Source: Clostridium gasigenes (GTDB lineage Bacteria; Bacillota; Clostridia; Clostridiales; Clostridiaceae). Taken from it: a stretch of DNA of 38,441 bases. Both the position numbers and the translations under genes were made by a program. Location: positions 1 through 38,441 of the forward strand of contig NZ_FNJM01000020.1 of the NCBI RefSeq assembly GCF_900104115.1, given 5' to 3'. How positions within the stretch are numbered: position 1 is the first letter of the stretch; each line of letters opens with the position of its first letter. Positions 1 through 8,601 of this stretch are shown here, one piece after another. The notes beneath the pieces were generated by a model that saw only the letters and a list, made by a program, of their open reading frames with translations, made no database searches and had not been told where the DNA came from.

Positions 1-180
1 GGACATATGAAAGATGAAATTCACCTTGGAAAATGCAACACATTTAATCTACTGAAACAAGAAACAGATAATTATATTGATTATTATAATAACAATAGAT
101 ATCAATGGAATTTGGCCAAGCTATCACCAAATAAATACTACGAATATCTAGAAACCGGTGAATATCCGATTAAAATCTAG
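1..180 (+). pseudogene. IS3-family transposase OrfB, C-terminal end (5' part outside window)
   Basis: The first reading frame is open from base 1 to a TAG at 178-180. It begins GHMKDEI, continues with a YIDYYNNNRYQW segment and then LSPNKYYEYL. This matches the C-terminal end of IS3-family (IS150-like) DDE transposases, where a GHxKDE segment precedes a YNxxRxQW motif. Only about 59 residues are visible, so whether the full gene is intact cannot be judged. A perfect 12-bp hairpin and the right terminal inverted repeat of the element follow downstream, which fits the 3' end of an IS. Confidence 0.85.
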
Positions 181-210
181 CTAAAGTAATTTTATATATT
201 AATATAATTT

Positions 211-254
211 AAAGCACTGGTAAATACCTACAAACGGTATAATACCAGTGCTTT
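211..254. terminator. Hairpin inside the IS3-type right end
   Basis: AAAGCACTGGTA (211-222) pairs perfectly with TACCAGTGCTTT (243-254) around a 20-nt loop. It lies 30 bp after the transposase stop. The run of T is short, so it may act as a weak bidirectional terminator closing the IS. Confidence 0.6.
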
Positions 255-308
255 CTTGTCATACATCTTCCATAAAAAATATTCCAATTCATTTTTTAGG
301 CGTTTTTT

Positions 309-334
309 TCTAACTGTCCTTGACATAGGGACCA
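309..334 (+). mobile_element. Right terminal inverted repeat of an IS3-type element
   Basis: CTAACTGTCC followed by CATAGGGACCA ends at 334. Read on the minus strand it begins TGGTCCCTATG and reaches GGACAGTTAG, matching the left end at 38118 (TGGTACCTATAG ... GGACAGTTAG) with a few substitutions. The flank from 335 continues as AAACTTTATTGCAGTTTTTT, the right arm of the terminator hairpin found intact at 16148 and 35449. Confidence 0.75.
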
Positions 335-427
335 CTTTAATAGAAACTTTATTGCAGTTTTTTGTTTATAAAAATAAGTTTAAGGAAATAATTAAGAGAA
401 AGTTATTTTATACAGTGAGGTGAAATA

Positions 428-475
428 ATGACTACACCTAAGAGGTCGTGGTATGAAGGTGCATCATATAAATAA
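428..475 (+). pseudogene. N-terminal remnant of a REP-associated (Y1/RAYT-like) transposase
   Basis: Behind GAGGTG (418-423), an ATG at 428 opens a 15-residue peptide, MTTPKRSWYEGASYK, that stops at once. P(R/K)xWYxxAxYH is the usual start of IS200-like tyrosine transposases of the RAYT group, where the next residue is normally a histidine. Nothing recognisable follows. Identification rests on a very short match. Confidence 0.45.
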
Positions 476-570
476 AATTATTAAAACCATTAAAATATGG
501 AAAAGATCCGTTTAATTTTGAAACACCTTTCTTTTGAGTATGGTAAAATATACTAAAGGAAGTGTTGGAT

Positions 571-1278
571 ATGTGTAATAATAGGGAAAATATAAATATA
601 TTAGTAGTTGAAGATGATTCTGATATAAACAACTTGCTTTGTAAAATCCTAACAAAGGAAGGCTATAATGTTAGACAAGCTTATTCGGGCTCAGAAGGTA
701 AAATGTGTCTTGAACATTATGATTTTCATCTTGTTTTACTTGACTTAATGCTGCCAGGTGTAACTGGAGAAGAACTTATAGAAAAGATAAGGGCTTTTAA
801 AACTATGCCAATAATAGTAATATCAGCAAAGGCAATGCAAAATACAAAGATAGAAGTTTTAAGGTTAGGTGCAGATGATTTTATAGCCAAGCCTTTTGAT
901 CCACAAGAGGTTTTAGCTAGGATTGAGGCACAATTAAGAAGATATATGGTGTTTTCAAAGAATATTAATAAAAATAAGATATTAAAATATAAGAACTTAG
1001 TTTTTGACAAAGAGCTTTTACAAGCAACAGTTAAAGGGATCACTTTAAATCTTACAGCTATTGAATTATCCATATTAGAAGTATTTATAAGTTATCCGAG
1101 CAAAGTATTTACAAAGGCTAATTTATTTAAAGTCGTGTGGAAGACTGAATTTTTAGGTGATGATAATACAGTTAATGTACATGTAAGTAATTTACGTTCT
1201 AAGGTAGCTAAGTTAGATAAAGAGAATGAATATATTCATACTGTATGGGGGATTGGATATAAGCTAAGTGGTGACTAA
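571..1278 (+). CDS. OmpR-family response regulator (peptide-antibiotic resistance type)
   Basis: This 235-residue regulator has a receiver domain (about 8-120) with acidic pocket E14-D15-D16, phospho-acceptor D58 (LLDLM) and K107 (AKPFD). A winged-helix Trans_reg_C domain (about 140-233) ends in TVWGIGYKL. ATG 571 is preferred over GTG 562 because AAAGGAAG (555-562) sits 8 nt upstream and overlaps the GTG. A likely extended -10 TGGTAAAAT lies at 541-549, with TTGAAA at 518. The ABC pair and a histidine kinase follow on the same strand, so it probably controls that transporter through the TCTTA repeats at 1279-1322. Confidence 0.92.
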   Translation: MCNNRENINILVVEDDSDINNLLCKILTKEGYNVRQAYSGSEGKMCLEHYDFHLVLLDLMLPGVTGEELIEKIRAFKTMPIIVISAKAMQNTKIEVLRLGADDFIAKPFDPQEVLARIEAQLRRYMVFSKNINKNKILKYKNLVFDKELLQATVKGITLNLTAIELSILEVFISYPSKVFTKANLFKVVWKTEFLGDDNTVNVHVSNLRSKVAKLDKENEYIHTVWGIGYKLSGD

Positions 1279-1322
1279 TCTTAAGGAATTCTTAAGGGAT
1301 TTCTTATAGTATCTTACATATT
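1279..1322 (+). promoter_or_regulatory. Response-regulator binding array (TCTTA direct repeats) before the ABC genes
   Basis: TCTTAAGGAAT (1279) and TCTTAAGGGAT (1290) are followed by TCTTATAG (1302) and TCTTACAT (1312). The four TCTTA units are spaced 11, 12 and 10 bp, one helical turn each, as expected for tandem OmpR-family dimers. The GTG start of the ABC ATPase lies 49 bp downstream. Function is inferred from spacing and context. Confidence 0.55.
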
Positions 1323-1370
1323 TTCATTTAATATATGAGTGTAGAGAAAATTCAGGGGAGGGGTATTTAA

Positions 1371-2294
1371 GTGGAGAGCATAGTATTAAAAACTAAAGGG
1401 TTAACTAAAAAATATGGGAAAAATACTGTTGTAAATAGTGTGAATTTACAAATCAAAAAGGGCAGTATATATGGACTTGTAGGTAAAAATGGAGCAGGTA
1501 AAACAACTATACTTAGAATGATAGGTGGGTTAACAGTACCTTCAGGCGGAGATATGGAGCTTTTTGGTGAAAGTTCTAAGGAGGGGTTGAATAAGTCAAG
1601 ATCTAGAATAGGGTGCATTATAGAAACACCAAGTTTTTATCCATATTTATCAGCAAGGAAAAATTTAGAATATTACAGAATACAAAGAGGCATAGTTGAA
1701 AAGGATTGTGTGGAACAAGTATTAAAGATAGTTGCTCTTGAAAAAGTTGGAACTAAGAAATTCAAAAACTTTTCACTGGGTATGAAACAAAGGCTTGGCT
1801 TAGCACTTGCTATAATGATGAGCCCAGATTTATTAATTTTAGATGAGCCTATAAATGGTCTTGATCCTTCAGGAATAATAGAATTAAGAGAAATACTTTT
1901 AAGACTTAATAGAGAAAAAAATACTACAATAGTTATTTCAAGTCATATATTAAGTGAGCTAGAGCATATAGCAACAGAATATGGATTTATAAATAATGGT
2001 GAATTTTTAGAACAAGTATCTGCAAAGGAGTTAAATGAAAAATGCAAGCATTATTTATCTGTAAAAGTAAATGATACAAAAAAAGCAGTTGTTGCTCTTG
2101 AAAAAAATTTAGATGTTAAAGAATATGAAGTTTTAAATGATAATGAAATTACAATTTATGATAAGGTAGATGTACCAGAAAAAGTAGCGGAAATTTTAAT
2201 AAAGAATGATATTCTCCTATATTCACTAAATCAAAATAACATAACTTTAGAGGATTATTTTATGAAGTTAATAGGAGGAGAGAAGAATGATTAA
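1371..2294 (+). CDS. ABC transporter ATP-binding protein (bacitracin/lantibiotic protection type)
   Basis: This 307-residue ATPase has Walker A GKNGAGKT (38-45), signature SLGMKQRL (135-142), Walker B LLILDEP (154-160) and the switch histidine H192. A C-terminal extension of about 80 residues is typical of BcrA-like subunits. The start is GTG 1371 behind AGGGGAGGGG. It overlaps the permease gene by 8 bp, so the two are translationally coupled. Such transporters usually move or expel membrane-acting peptide antibiotics; the substrate here is unknown. Confidence 0.93.
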   Translation: MESIVLKTKGLTKKYGKNTVVNSVNLQIKKGSIYGLVGKNGAGKTTILRMIGGLTVPSGGDMELFGESSKEGLNKSRSRIGCIIETPSFYPYLSARKNLEYYRIQRGIVEKDCVEQVLKIVALEKVGTKKFKNFSLGMKQRLGLALAIMMSPDLLILDEPINGLDPSGIIELREILLRLNREKNTTIVISSHILSELEHIATEYGFINNGEFLEQVSAKELNEKCKHYLSVKVNDTKKAVVALEKNLDVKEYEVLNDNEITIYDKVDVPEKVAEILIKNDILLYSLNQNNITLEDYFMKLIGGEKND

Positions 2295-3033
2295 TTATAT
2301 AAAAGCAGAACTTTATAGAAACTTTAATAGAAAATACTTATGGATAGCTACAGTAATTATTAGCATATTAGCTATACTTGGTAATGTAGCGCTTTTAAAA
2401 GTGAAAACTGATATGGATATTGAAACTTCAAATAAAGCATTAGCTATGTTATTCAATATGGTTCTTACAATGCCAATATTTATAGTTGTTTTTTTTGTAG
2501 ATTGTGTTACAGCAGAAGAAAATAAATTTGATACTGTTAAAAACGTTATAACTTTTGGATTATCTAGGACAAAATTAGTTTTAGGAAAGATAATAACAAG
2601 TACTTTAATAGCTATTATAGTAGCTATTGTTGCAATATCCGTATTTATTATTTCTTACGCAACTTTAATAGGTTTAAATGATGAAATGTTAGTAAAGTTT
2701 TATGACTTATTAAGAAATATATTGGTAGTAATGCCATTATGGATTGCTTCTATATGTATGGCGACTAGTATTTCTATTGTAGTTAAAAATAGCAATGTTT
2801 TTATTATGATATATCTAGGAATAATTTCATTAGATGGATTAGTGGTTAAAATATTAGCGACATTTGTTTGGAGCAAGCTTAGTATTTTAAATGATATTCT
2901 TATCGGTTATAAAATAGAAGAGATTATAATTGGTCAAGCTGAGCCATTAAGTGCAATTGTCTTAGGTGTTATATATATTGTGTTGTTTACAACATTATCT
3001 GTAGTTTTTATTAATAAAAAAGAAATTAATTAA
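2287..3033 (+). CDS. ABC-2 type permease subunit
   Basis: This is a 248-residue membrane protein with about six hydrophobic segments (near 17-38, 53-73, 104-130, 145-168, 172-195 and 220-242). It starts with a short cytoplasmic MINYIKAELYRNF segment typical of BcrB/LanE-like ABC-2 permeases. The ATG lies inside the end of the ATPase gene, with AGGAGGAGA as ribosome site. It forms the membrane half of the transporter. Kinase and regulator genes on either side suggest an inducible peptide resistance system. Confidence 0.88.
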   Translation: MINYIKAELYRNFNRKYLWIATVIISILAILGNVALLKVKTDMDIETSNKALAMLFNMVLTMPIFIVVFFVDCVTAEENKFDTVKNVITFGLSRTKLVLGKIITSTLIAIIVAIVAISVFIISYATLIGLNDEMLVKFYDLLRNILVVMPLWIASICMATSISIVVKNSNVFIMIYLGIISLDGLVVKILATFVWSKLSILNDILIGYKIEEIIIGQAEPLSAIVLGVIYIVLFTTLSVVFINKKEIN

Positions 3034-3114
3034 GGAATAGTAAAATAAATAAAAAGACAAGAATTCTAACTTGGTATTTATTTGGAGATTACTAAACAAT
3101 GGAGGGGAATATTT

Positions 3115-4023
3115 ATGCAAGGAATTATTATTATTTTGTTACTAGTTATTATAGGTATATTTATTGCCCTTTATATTTTTTATACTAGTGAACTTAAAAA
3201 TATAAATACTCAGTTAAAAAAAATAAACGAAACAAAAACTAACTCGAAAATATTATTAACAAGTTCAAATAAGGAGCTTAGAAAGCTTATAATAGAAGTA
3301 AATAAAAATATAGAAGAAAACCAAAAGAGCGAAGCTATTTATAAAAGGCTAGATTTAGGAATAAGGCAGTCTATAGCTAATATTTCTCATGATTTAAGAA
3401 CTCCGTTAACATCTGTAATGGGGTATATTCATTTAATAGAAGATGAAAACTTAGAAAAAGAGGAACGTAGTGAATATTTAGATGTGATAAAAAATAGAAC
3501 TAGAGATTTAGAAGAACTTATAACTAGCTTTTATGATTTATCTAGGTTAGAAGGTAAGGAATATAAGTTTGAAATGACTTTTATAAATATAAATAATATA
3601 ATGTGCGAGGTTTTAGGTAGTTTTTATAAGGATTTATTAAAGTCTAATATAAAATCAATAGTAGAGGTAGAAGAAACTCCTTATTTTATAATAGGTGATA
3701 ATATAGCTATTAAAAGAGTTATATCAAACTTAGTACAAAATATTATTAAATATGGAGAAGGCGATGTAATTTTTTCATTAAAGAGAAATGGAGATTATAT
3801 AGTAACTATTTTTGAAAATAAAGCAGAAAAAATTACAAAGGAAGATGTAGAAAAACTATTTGAAAGATTTTTCACAGCTGATAGATCTAGAACAGGAAAA
3901 AGTACAGGACTGGGGCTTGCTATAACAAAAGAGTTAGTTAATCAGATGGGGCACGAAATAAAGGCTGAGCTAATAGGTGATAGGCTTAGAACAACAATAA
4001 CTTGGAAAATGCAAAAATATTGA
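3115..4023 (+). CDS. Sensor histidine kinase with one membrane helix
   Basis: This 302-residue kinase has one N-terminal membrane helix (about 3-23) and no extracellular domain. A coiled region precedes the H-box SHDLRTPLTS with H92, then N-box NLVQNI (N209) and G-box GKSTGLGLAI (261-270). ATG 3115 is chosen over an upstream TTG at 3082 because GGAGGGGAA lies just before it. Kinases without a sensor domain encoded beside peptide-antibiotic ABC pairs often sense through the transporter; that is inferred here. It is the likely partner of the regulator at 571. Confidence 0.9.
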   Translation: MQGIIIILLLVIIGIFIALYIFYTSELKNINTQLKKINETKTNSKILLTSSNKELRKLIIEVNKNIEENQKSEAIYKRLDLGIRQSIANISHDLRTPLTSVMGYIHLIEDENLEKEERSEYLDVIKNRTRDLEELITSFYDLSRLEGKEYKFEMTFININNIMCEVLGSFYKDLLKSNIKSIVEVEETPYFIIGDNIAIKRVISNLVQNIIKYGEGDVIFSLKRNGDYIVTIFENKAEKITKEDVEKLFERFFTADRSRTGKSTGLGLAITKELVNQMGHEIKAELIGDRLRTTITWKMQKY

Positions 4024-4035
4024 ACTTGAATTAGA

Positions 4036-4077
4036 GAAAGCTACGATGAAATTTTATTTTTCAAAGTAGCTTTTTCT
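4036..4077 (+). terminator. Intrinsic terminator of the RR-ABC-HK operon
   Basis: AAAGCTAC (4037-4044) pairs with GTAGCTTT (4066-4073) and TTTTCTTT follows. It lies 14 bp after the kinase stop. Confidence 0.75.
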
Positions 4078-4280
4078 TTATTATATAGTTTTATTGTTGG
4101 CAATTATGCTTATTACTGGGTCTATTATATAATAAGATGAAGATGCTTTTAGTGAATCAATTATCTCGTAGTATAGCTTTATACTATGAAATTTTTCAAT
4201 TAGAAAACTTTGTTCGAAGACTGAAAAAGTATATTATATATTTAGATGAATTTTAAATATATAACAAAAAAATATATTAA

Positions 4281-4309
4281 GGGAACTTTTTAGCATAGAT
4301 ATTTATCAT
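4281..4309 (+). promoter_or_regulatory. ECF-type promoter before the first sigma gene
   Basis: GGGAAC (4281-4286) is followed after 17 bp by TATCAT (4304). The same arrangement, GGGAAC-N17-TATC, precedes the second sigma gene at 6387. A GGAAC-type -35 is usual for ECF sigma factors, so autoregulation is likely. The start codon lies 28 bp after the -10. The rest of the 4078-4280 gap shows nothing recognisable. Confidence 0.6.
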
Positions 4310-4331
4310 AATAGTGTAGGGGGGTGAAAGG

Positions 4332-4886
4332 ATGAGTATTGGTACTAAAGTTTTAAACTTTTATAGCTATAATAAATGCAAAATAGAAGAAGATACAATT
4401 AAGAAAATAGATAAGACCGAATTTATTAAGCTCATTGAAGAGAATAAATTACCATTATATAGACTTGCAAAGAGTATAGTTAAAAATGAACATGATGTAC
4501 AAGATGTGGTTAATGAAGCTATAGTAAAAGCTTATGAGAATTTGGAGAGGCTTAAAAGTAGAGAAAGTTTCAAATCATGGCTTATGAGAATTCTTGTTAA
4601 TGAATGTTATACACTATTAAATAGAAAAAAGAAAATTAAACTTGAAGAAAATATGGCTGTTTATAATATATGTTATAAAGAAAGTGATTCATATGAACTT
4701 ATGTGTGAGATTGAAAAATTAAAATTAGAATTTCGAACTGTTTTGATACTTTTTTATTATGAAGATATGAGTATAAAGTCCATAAGTGAAGTATTAAGCA
4801 TTTCTCAGGGGACAGTGAAATCTAGATTAAGTAGGGCTAAAGCTAAACTTAAGACTATATTAGAAGAAAGTGAGGGTGGAATATAA
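4332..4886 (+). CDS. ECF-family RNA polymerase sigma factor (first copy)
   Basis: This 184-residue sigma-70-like factor has region 2 at about 33-100 (LYRLAKSIVKNEHDVQDVV, FKSWLMRILVNECY) and region 4 at about 125-178 (LILFYYEDMSIKSISEVL, then SQGTVKSRLSRAKAKL). ATG follows GTAGGGGGGTGAAAGG, a strong ribosome site. The anti-sigma gene begins on the base after its stop codon, so expression is coupled. It is probably held inactive at the membrane by that partner until an envelope signal arrives. Confidence 0.92.
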   Translation: MSIGTKVLNFYSYNKCKIEEDTIKKIDKTEFIKLIEENKLPLYRLAKSIVKNEHDVQDVVNEAIVKAYENLERLKSRESFKSWLMRILVNECYTLLNRKKKIKLEENMAVYNICYKESDSYELMCEIEKLKLEFRTVLILFYYEDMSIKSISEVLSISQGTVKSRLSRAKAKLKTILEESEGGI

Positions 4887-6245
4887 ATGGATGATTTTGA
4901 TAAGTTAGTTAAATCTAAAATAAAAAATGAAAAATGGAAAACATCAATAGCTTTTGATAATACAATAAAGACTTCATTAGATGGGTTAGAAAATAGAAAA
5001 ATAAAAAGGATTACGCCCCGTAAGATAATAGCTATAGTAGCTATGATTACTGTTGTTAATGTTACAACAGTTTTTGCAATGACACCCCAGGGAAAAGAGA
5101 TGATAAAAGGGGTTGTTGAGTTTTTTAATGGACAATATGGGCAAGAATATATATCAAATAAGGATAATTTCGATAAATTTAATAAAGAAAAAGGTATTAC
5201 AGTAGAAGATAAGGGTATAAAGGTAACACTTGATAATGTTGCAGTTGATGATAATTTCTTAAATACTTTTTATACAATAGAAAGTACAGAACCTATAAAA
5301 AAAGTTGAAGAAGATACTGGTTGGACAGCTTTATTTACATCACCGTTTTTAAGATTAACTATAAATGGTGATGAGAAGTATATGGGAAATAATAACGATA
5401 ACGATGCATATTTTCAGTCTGACAAAGTATTAAAAATAATGCAAAGAGAGAATATTTCTCAAGTTAATCTTAATGATACTTTTGATTTGAGAATAACTTG
5501 TGATGAAATATTTGGTGAGAAGGGCAACTGGACGATAGATACTAAGGTAAGTAAGAAAGATGCTAAAGTAGAAACTATTTCAGTTAATCCTAATAAGAAA
5601 GCAACTATTAACCTAAGTGATTTTAAGCATGATATAAATATCGAAAAGGTTACATTATCACCTTTTGGAAATCAAATAGTTATATCAGAAGAAACTTCTG
5701 AAGATAGATTTTTTCACAGCTTTGCATTATATGATGATAAGGGAAATTCACTAGATGTAATTAATACTGATTTACAGGGAAGCTCTTCTGGGAAGGTTAC
5801 AAATTCTTATGAATTTATAAAGGCAAATAAAGATATGCAGTATGTTACATTAGTACCTATAGAGTGGGAAGATAAACAGCAAGAAAAAGATAAACTTAAA
5901 AGTGATTTAAATAGTTTTCCAGTGATTTTAAATGTAAGTGAAAATGGAAAATTAATAATTCAAGATATACAATTGGAAAATAATGAATTAAAGGTAGCCT
6001 ATAAAAAGGAAGGCGTAGTAGTTAGTGACGCAATGTTTTCTTTTTATGATGAAGATGGAAAGGATATTGATTTTGGTCAAGGATATGCAAATAGTAAAGT
6101 TGATAGACAAAATGGTATATATACTGAAACACTTAAATTTACAAATGAGAACATAGATATTTCTAAGATTAAGAAAATAGGTGTCTATGATCAAGATGAT
6201 TATAAACTACTTAAAAATCAAGCAATAAAAATTGATTTAAAATAA
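4887..6245 (+). CDS. DUF4179 membrane anti-sigma factor (first copy)
   Basis: This 452-residue protein has a short cytoplasmic N-terminus (1-44), one membrane helix (about 45-65, IIAIVAMITVVNVTTVFAM) and a large extracytoplasmic region. The juxtamembrane part after the helix, MTPQGKEMIKGVVEFFNGQYG, matches the DUF4179 family. These proteins are encoded with ECF sigma factors in Firmicutes and act as, or are predicted to act as, anti-sigma regulators. The outer domain probably senses an envelope condition, with no ligand predictable. It lies directly after its sigma gene with no gap. Confidence 0.85.
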   Translation: MDDFDKLVKSKIKNEKWKTSIAFDNTIKTSLDGLENRKIKRITPRKIIAIVAMITVVNVTTVFAMTPQGKEMIKGVVEFFNGQYGQEYISNKDNFDKFNKEKGITVEDKGIKVTLDNVAVDDNFLNTFYTIESTEPIKKVEEDTGWTALFTSPFLRLTINGDEKYMGNNNDNDAYFQSDKVLKIMQRENISQVNLNDTFDLRITCDEIFGEKGNWTIDTKVSKKDAKVETISVNPNKKATINLSDFKHDINIEKVTLSPFGNQIVISEETSEDRFFHSFALYDDKGNSLDVINTDLQGSSSGKVTNSYEFIKANKDMQYVTLVPIEWEDKQQEKDKLKSDLNSFPVILNVSENGKLIIQDIQLENNELKVAYKKEGVVVSDAMFSFYDEDGKDIDFGQGYANSKVDRQNGIYTETLKFTNENIDISKIKKIGVYDQDDYKLLKNQAIKIDLK

Positions 6246-6302
6246 GTGTAAAATGTATATTGGAAATGTTAAAATGGATATTAAAGAACTTAATAAATGC
6301 AG

Positions 6303-6337
6303 AATAGCCTATTATTTGAAATAAGAGGCTATTTTTT
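6303..6337 (+). terminator. Intrinsic terminator after the first sigma/anti-sigma pair
   Basis: AATAGCCT (6303-6310) pairs with AGGCTATT (6326-6333) and a T run follows. Confidence 0.75.
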
Positions 6338-6386
6338 ATGGGGAAAATTAGTTTATATTAGGAATCTATACATTTTATAATTACTA

Positions 6387-6415
6387 GGGAACATTTAGGG
6401 GGATACAGATATCTA
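6387..6415 (+). promoter_or_regulatory. ECF-type promoter before the second sigma gene
   Basis: GGGAAC (6387-6392), 17 bp, then TATCTA (6410-6415), with the start codon 25 bp on. Spacing and core bases equal those of the element at 4281. Either sigma factor could in principle read both promoters, which would link the two modules. Confidence 0.6.
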
Positions 6416-6439
6416 ATAGAGAAGAAAGGGGGAGGGCAA

Positions 6440-6973
6440 TTGGAGTTAATACAATTTTCAAGTAAAAGTATATTTAAAAAGAAGAGTAATATTAAGTTAG
6501 CTAAAGCCGGTGATAATCAAGCATTTGAGGTTTTAATTAATGAGCAGTTAACAGCTTTATATAGAGTTGGAAGAGGTATTTTAAAAAGTGAAGAAGACAT
6601 AGAAGATGCAATTCAAAACACTATATTAACAGCTTTTGATAAGTTGAAATACTTAAGAGAAGATAAGTATTTTAAAACTTGGCTAATAAGAATATTAATA
6701 AACGAATGTAATAAGATTTATAATTATAACAAACGAGATGTTATAGAAATTGGAGAGGAATCTTACACCGTAGATAAATCAGAAAATATGGATTTGTATG
6801 ATGCAATAAGTAAGCTTTCTGATGAATTTAAAGTTGCTACAATATTATATTATTTTGAGGATTTAACATATAAAGAAATATCTAAAGTACTAGAAGTTGC
6901 AGAAGGGACTGTTAAATCAAGGTTATTTAGAAGTAGAGAAAAATTATATGGAATTCTTAAGGATAAAAGTTAG
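6440..6973 (+). CDS. ECF-family RNA polymerase sigma factor (second copy)
   Basis: This 177-residue paralogue of the sigma factor at 4332 has region 2 at about 25-92 (LYRVGRGILKSEEDIEDAI, FKTWLIRILINECN) and region 4 at about 120-172 (LYYFEDLTYKEISKVLEVAE, then GTVKSRLFRSREKL). No ATG is available; TTG 6440 follows AAAGGGGGAGGG. The anti-sigma gene starts 12 bp after its stop. The two sigma/anti-sigma pairs look like an old tandem duplication that has diverged. Confidence 0.9.
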   Translation: MELIQFSSKSIFKKKSNIKLAKAGDNQAFEVLINEQLTALYRVGRGILKSEEDIEDAIQNTILTAFDKLKYLREDKYFKTWLIRILINECNKIYNYNKRDVIEIGEESYTVDKSENMDLYDAISKLSDEFKVATILYYFEDLTYKEISKVLEVAEGTVKSRLFRSREKLYGILKDKS

Positions 6974-6985
6974 AGGGGGGATATT

Positions 6986-8329
6986 ATGAATAAAGATTTT
7001 GATAAAGAGCTTAAAGAAATGGCTAGTAAATCTAAAGTGAGAGAAAGTGACAAATTAAAGGAAAGTGTTTCCAAGACTTGTAAAAACTTAAAAAGAAAGA
7101 AGAAGCCAGTTAGAAAATGGATTGCAACAGTAGCAGCATCCATAGCTTGTGTATTAGCACTAGGAATATGTTTTCCTACCTATGCCGAAAATATTCCGGT
7201 GATAAAACAAGCAATAAACTTTTTAAATGGTAGATTTGAATTAGATGGATACGAGAGTAATTCAACTGAAGTTATATATTCTGTGAAGGCTGGAGAATAT
7301 ACAGTAAACATAGAAGATGTATATTATGATGGAATAGAAATTTCGGTATTTTATAATATTACTGGAGAAAATCCGTTAGATAAATCAAGTAAATATTGGT
7401 TAGATGCAGATATAGAATTTGATGAATCTATATTAGTAGGAGTTGAGTTAGGTGGTGGGTCAGGCGATGGAGCTCTTATCAATGATAATACTTATGCAGG
7501 TATGGCTACATTTTATTTGGATCCTTATAATGGCGGTGTGATACCAGAAGTGTTTGATGCGATGCTTTATATAAATAATATCAAGAGAATCAATGTAAAT
7601 AAAGATTCAAATCCGACAAGCGTAGTAGTTGAGTCTGAACCTATGGTATTAGCTTTAGATAGTAGTAATATTATAATTAATGAATATGCTATAAATAAAG
7701 AAATAGCATTTGAAGATGTTAAAATTAATATAAATAGTGCCAAAAAGTCTCCAACTGGGTTATTTCTTAATAGACCAGGAATAACAACAATGCCAGTAAA
7801 TCATAATTTAGATTATATTTTATGGGATAGTAAAAAAGGAGAATTAGAATCCATAGCTAATCACTTTGAAGAAGATGGAACTTTGACAATGCAATATAGA
7901 TTGCCAAGTGAAGATGGAGATGTATCTATTATTCCATATGTGAATTCTGCTTATGAAGGCTTTGACATTGCGTCATATAGAACTGAAAATCATTTGCTTG
8001 AAAATGGTAAAAAATATGATTTTGGAGATTATGGAACTACAGAAATAAGAGATATAGTTCATGAGGGTAATGAAACATTAATGAAAGTTAGAACAACAGG
8101 ATATCAATCAAGAGCGTACTTTCATTTAATTAGTGATAAAGAATATAGCTACTTTAAACCTGCATATGAGAAAGATAAAAAAGTATTAGGAATTTTAGAT
8201 ATGGAAGTAACGTATGTATTTGATAAGCTAGATCCTAATGAAAGCTATTATATAAGAGTTCCTGTGGATGATGAAAAAACAGATTTTAAAGTTTTAACAG
8301 ATGACATAATAAAGTTAGAACTTAATTAA
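6986..8329 (+). CDS. DUF4179 membrane anti-sigma factor (second copy)
   Basis: This 447-residue protein has a lysine-rich cytoplasmic segment (1-44), one membrane helix (about 45-64, WIATVAASIACVLALGICF) and a long outer domain. The sequence after the helix, IPVIKQAINFLNGRFE, corresponds to VVEFFNGQYG in the first copy. The outer domains differ strongly, suggesting different signals. ATG follows AGAGGGGGGAT. The role as anti-sigma partner is inferred from family and pairing. Confidence 0.85.
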   Translation: MNKDFDKELKEMASKSKVRESDKLKESVSKTCKNLKRKKKPVRKWIATVAASIACVLALGICFPTYAENIPVIKQAINFLNGRFELDGYESNSTEVIYSVKAGEYTVNIEDVYYDGIEISVFYNITGENPLDKSSKYWLDADIEFDESILVGVELGGGSGDGALINDNTYAGMATFYLDPYNGGVIPEVFDAMLYINNIKRINVNKDSNPTSVVVESEPMVLALDSSNIIINEYAINKEIAFEDVKININSAKKSPTGLFLNRPGITTMPVNHNLDYILWDSKKGELESIANHFEEDGTLTMQYRLPSEDGDVSIIPYVNSAYEGFDIASYRTENHLLENGKKYDFGDYGTTEIRDIVHEGNETLMKVRTTGYQSRAYFHLISDKEYSYFKPAYEKDKKVLGILDMEVTYVFDKLDPNESYYIRVPVDDEKTDFKVLTDDIIKLELN

Positions 8330-8419
8330 GACTATTTAGGCATATCCAAATAAATAACAGACCAGTGTTCTTGCGTCTCTCGAACTATACTGCGTCAGTA
8401 ATATAAATTCCGTATCAGA

Positions 8420-8439
8420 ACAAGCTGACGACTCAAAAG
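8420..8439. repeat. Dispersed 20-bp motif, copy A
   Basis: ACAAGCTGACGACTCAAAAG occurs here and, identically, at 23744-23763. A diverged copy (AACGACTCAAAA) is at 15055-15066. At 23731 it forms the loop and right arm of a 12-bp hairpin; here the left arm is not conserved. Its nature is unknown. Confidence 0.55.
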
Positions 8440-8499
8440 GCCCCCTGGGTACGCCAAGCAAGGGTGTAACAGATAATGAAAGAGTAGCTTTTATTATTA

Positions 8500-8571
8500 C
8501 TATATAGCAGGTGGAAATCCGCACGTACGGTTCTATGAAGGGCTAGGCAAGTAATTGCCTAGCCTATTTAC
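8500..8571 (+). mobile_element. Group II intron 3' end remnant (part of domain V, domain VI)
   Basis: GGTGGAAATCCGC followed by ACGTACGGTTC (ending 8533) matches the tip and 3' strand of a group II intron domain V. The 5' strand (normally GAGCCGTAT) is degenerate. GGCTAGGCAA (8541-8550) pairs with TTGCCTAGCC (8555-8564), then TATTTAC ends at 8571, the form of domain VI and an intron 3' end. No intron-encoded reverse transcriptase is present, so this is a scar. A separate hairpin, AGAAAGTG/CACTTTCT, follows at 8573-8602. Confidence 0.6.
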
Positions 8572-8601
8572 CGAGAAAGTGATTGCCAGGGCAAGCACTT
8601 T

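Noticed and set aside
8336..8524. Minus-strand 62-codon open frame
   Set aside because: It covers the intron scar and dispersed motif, with no ribosome site or similarity.
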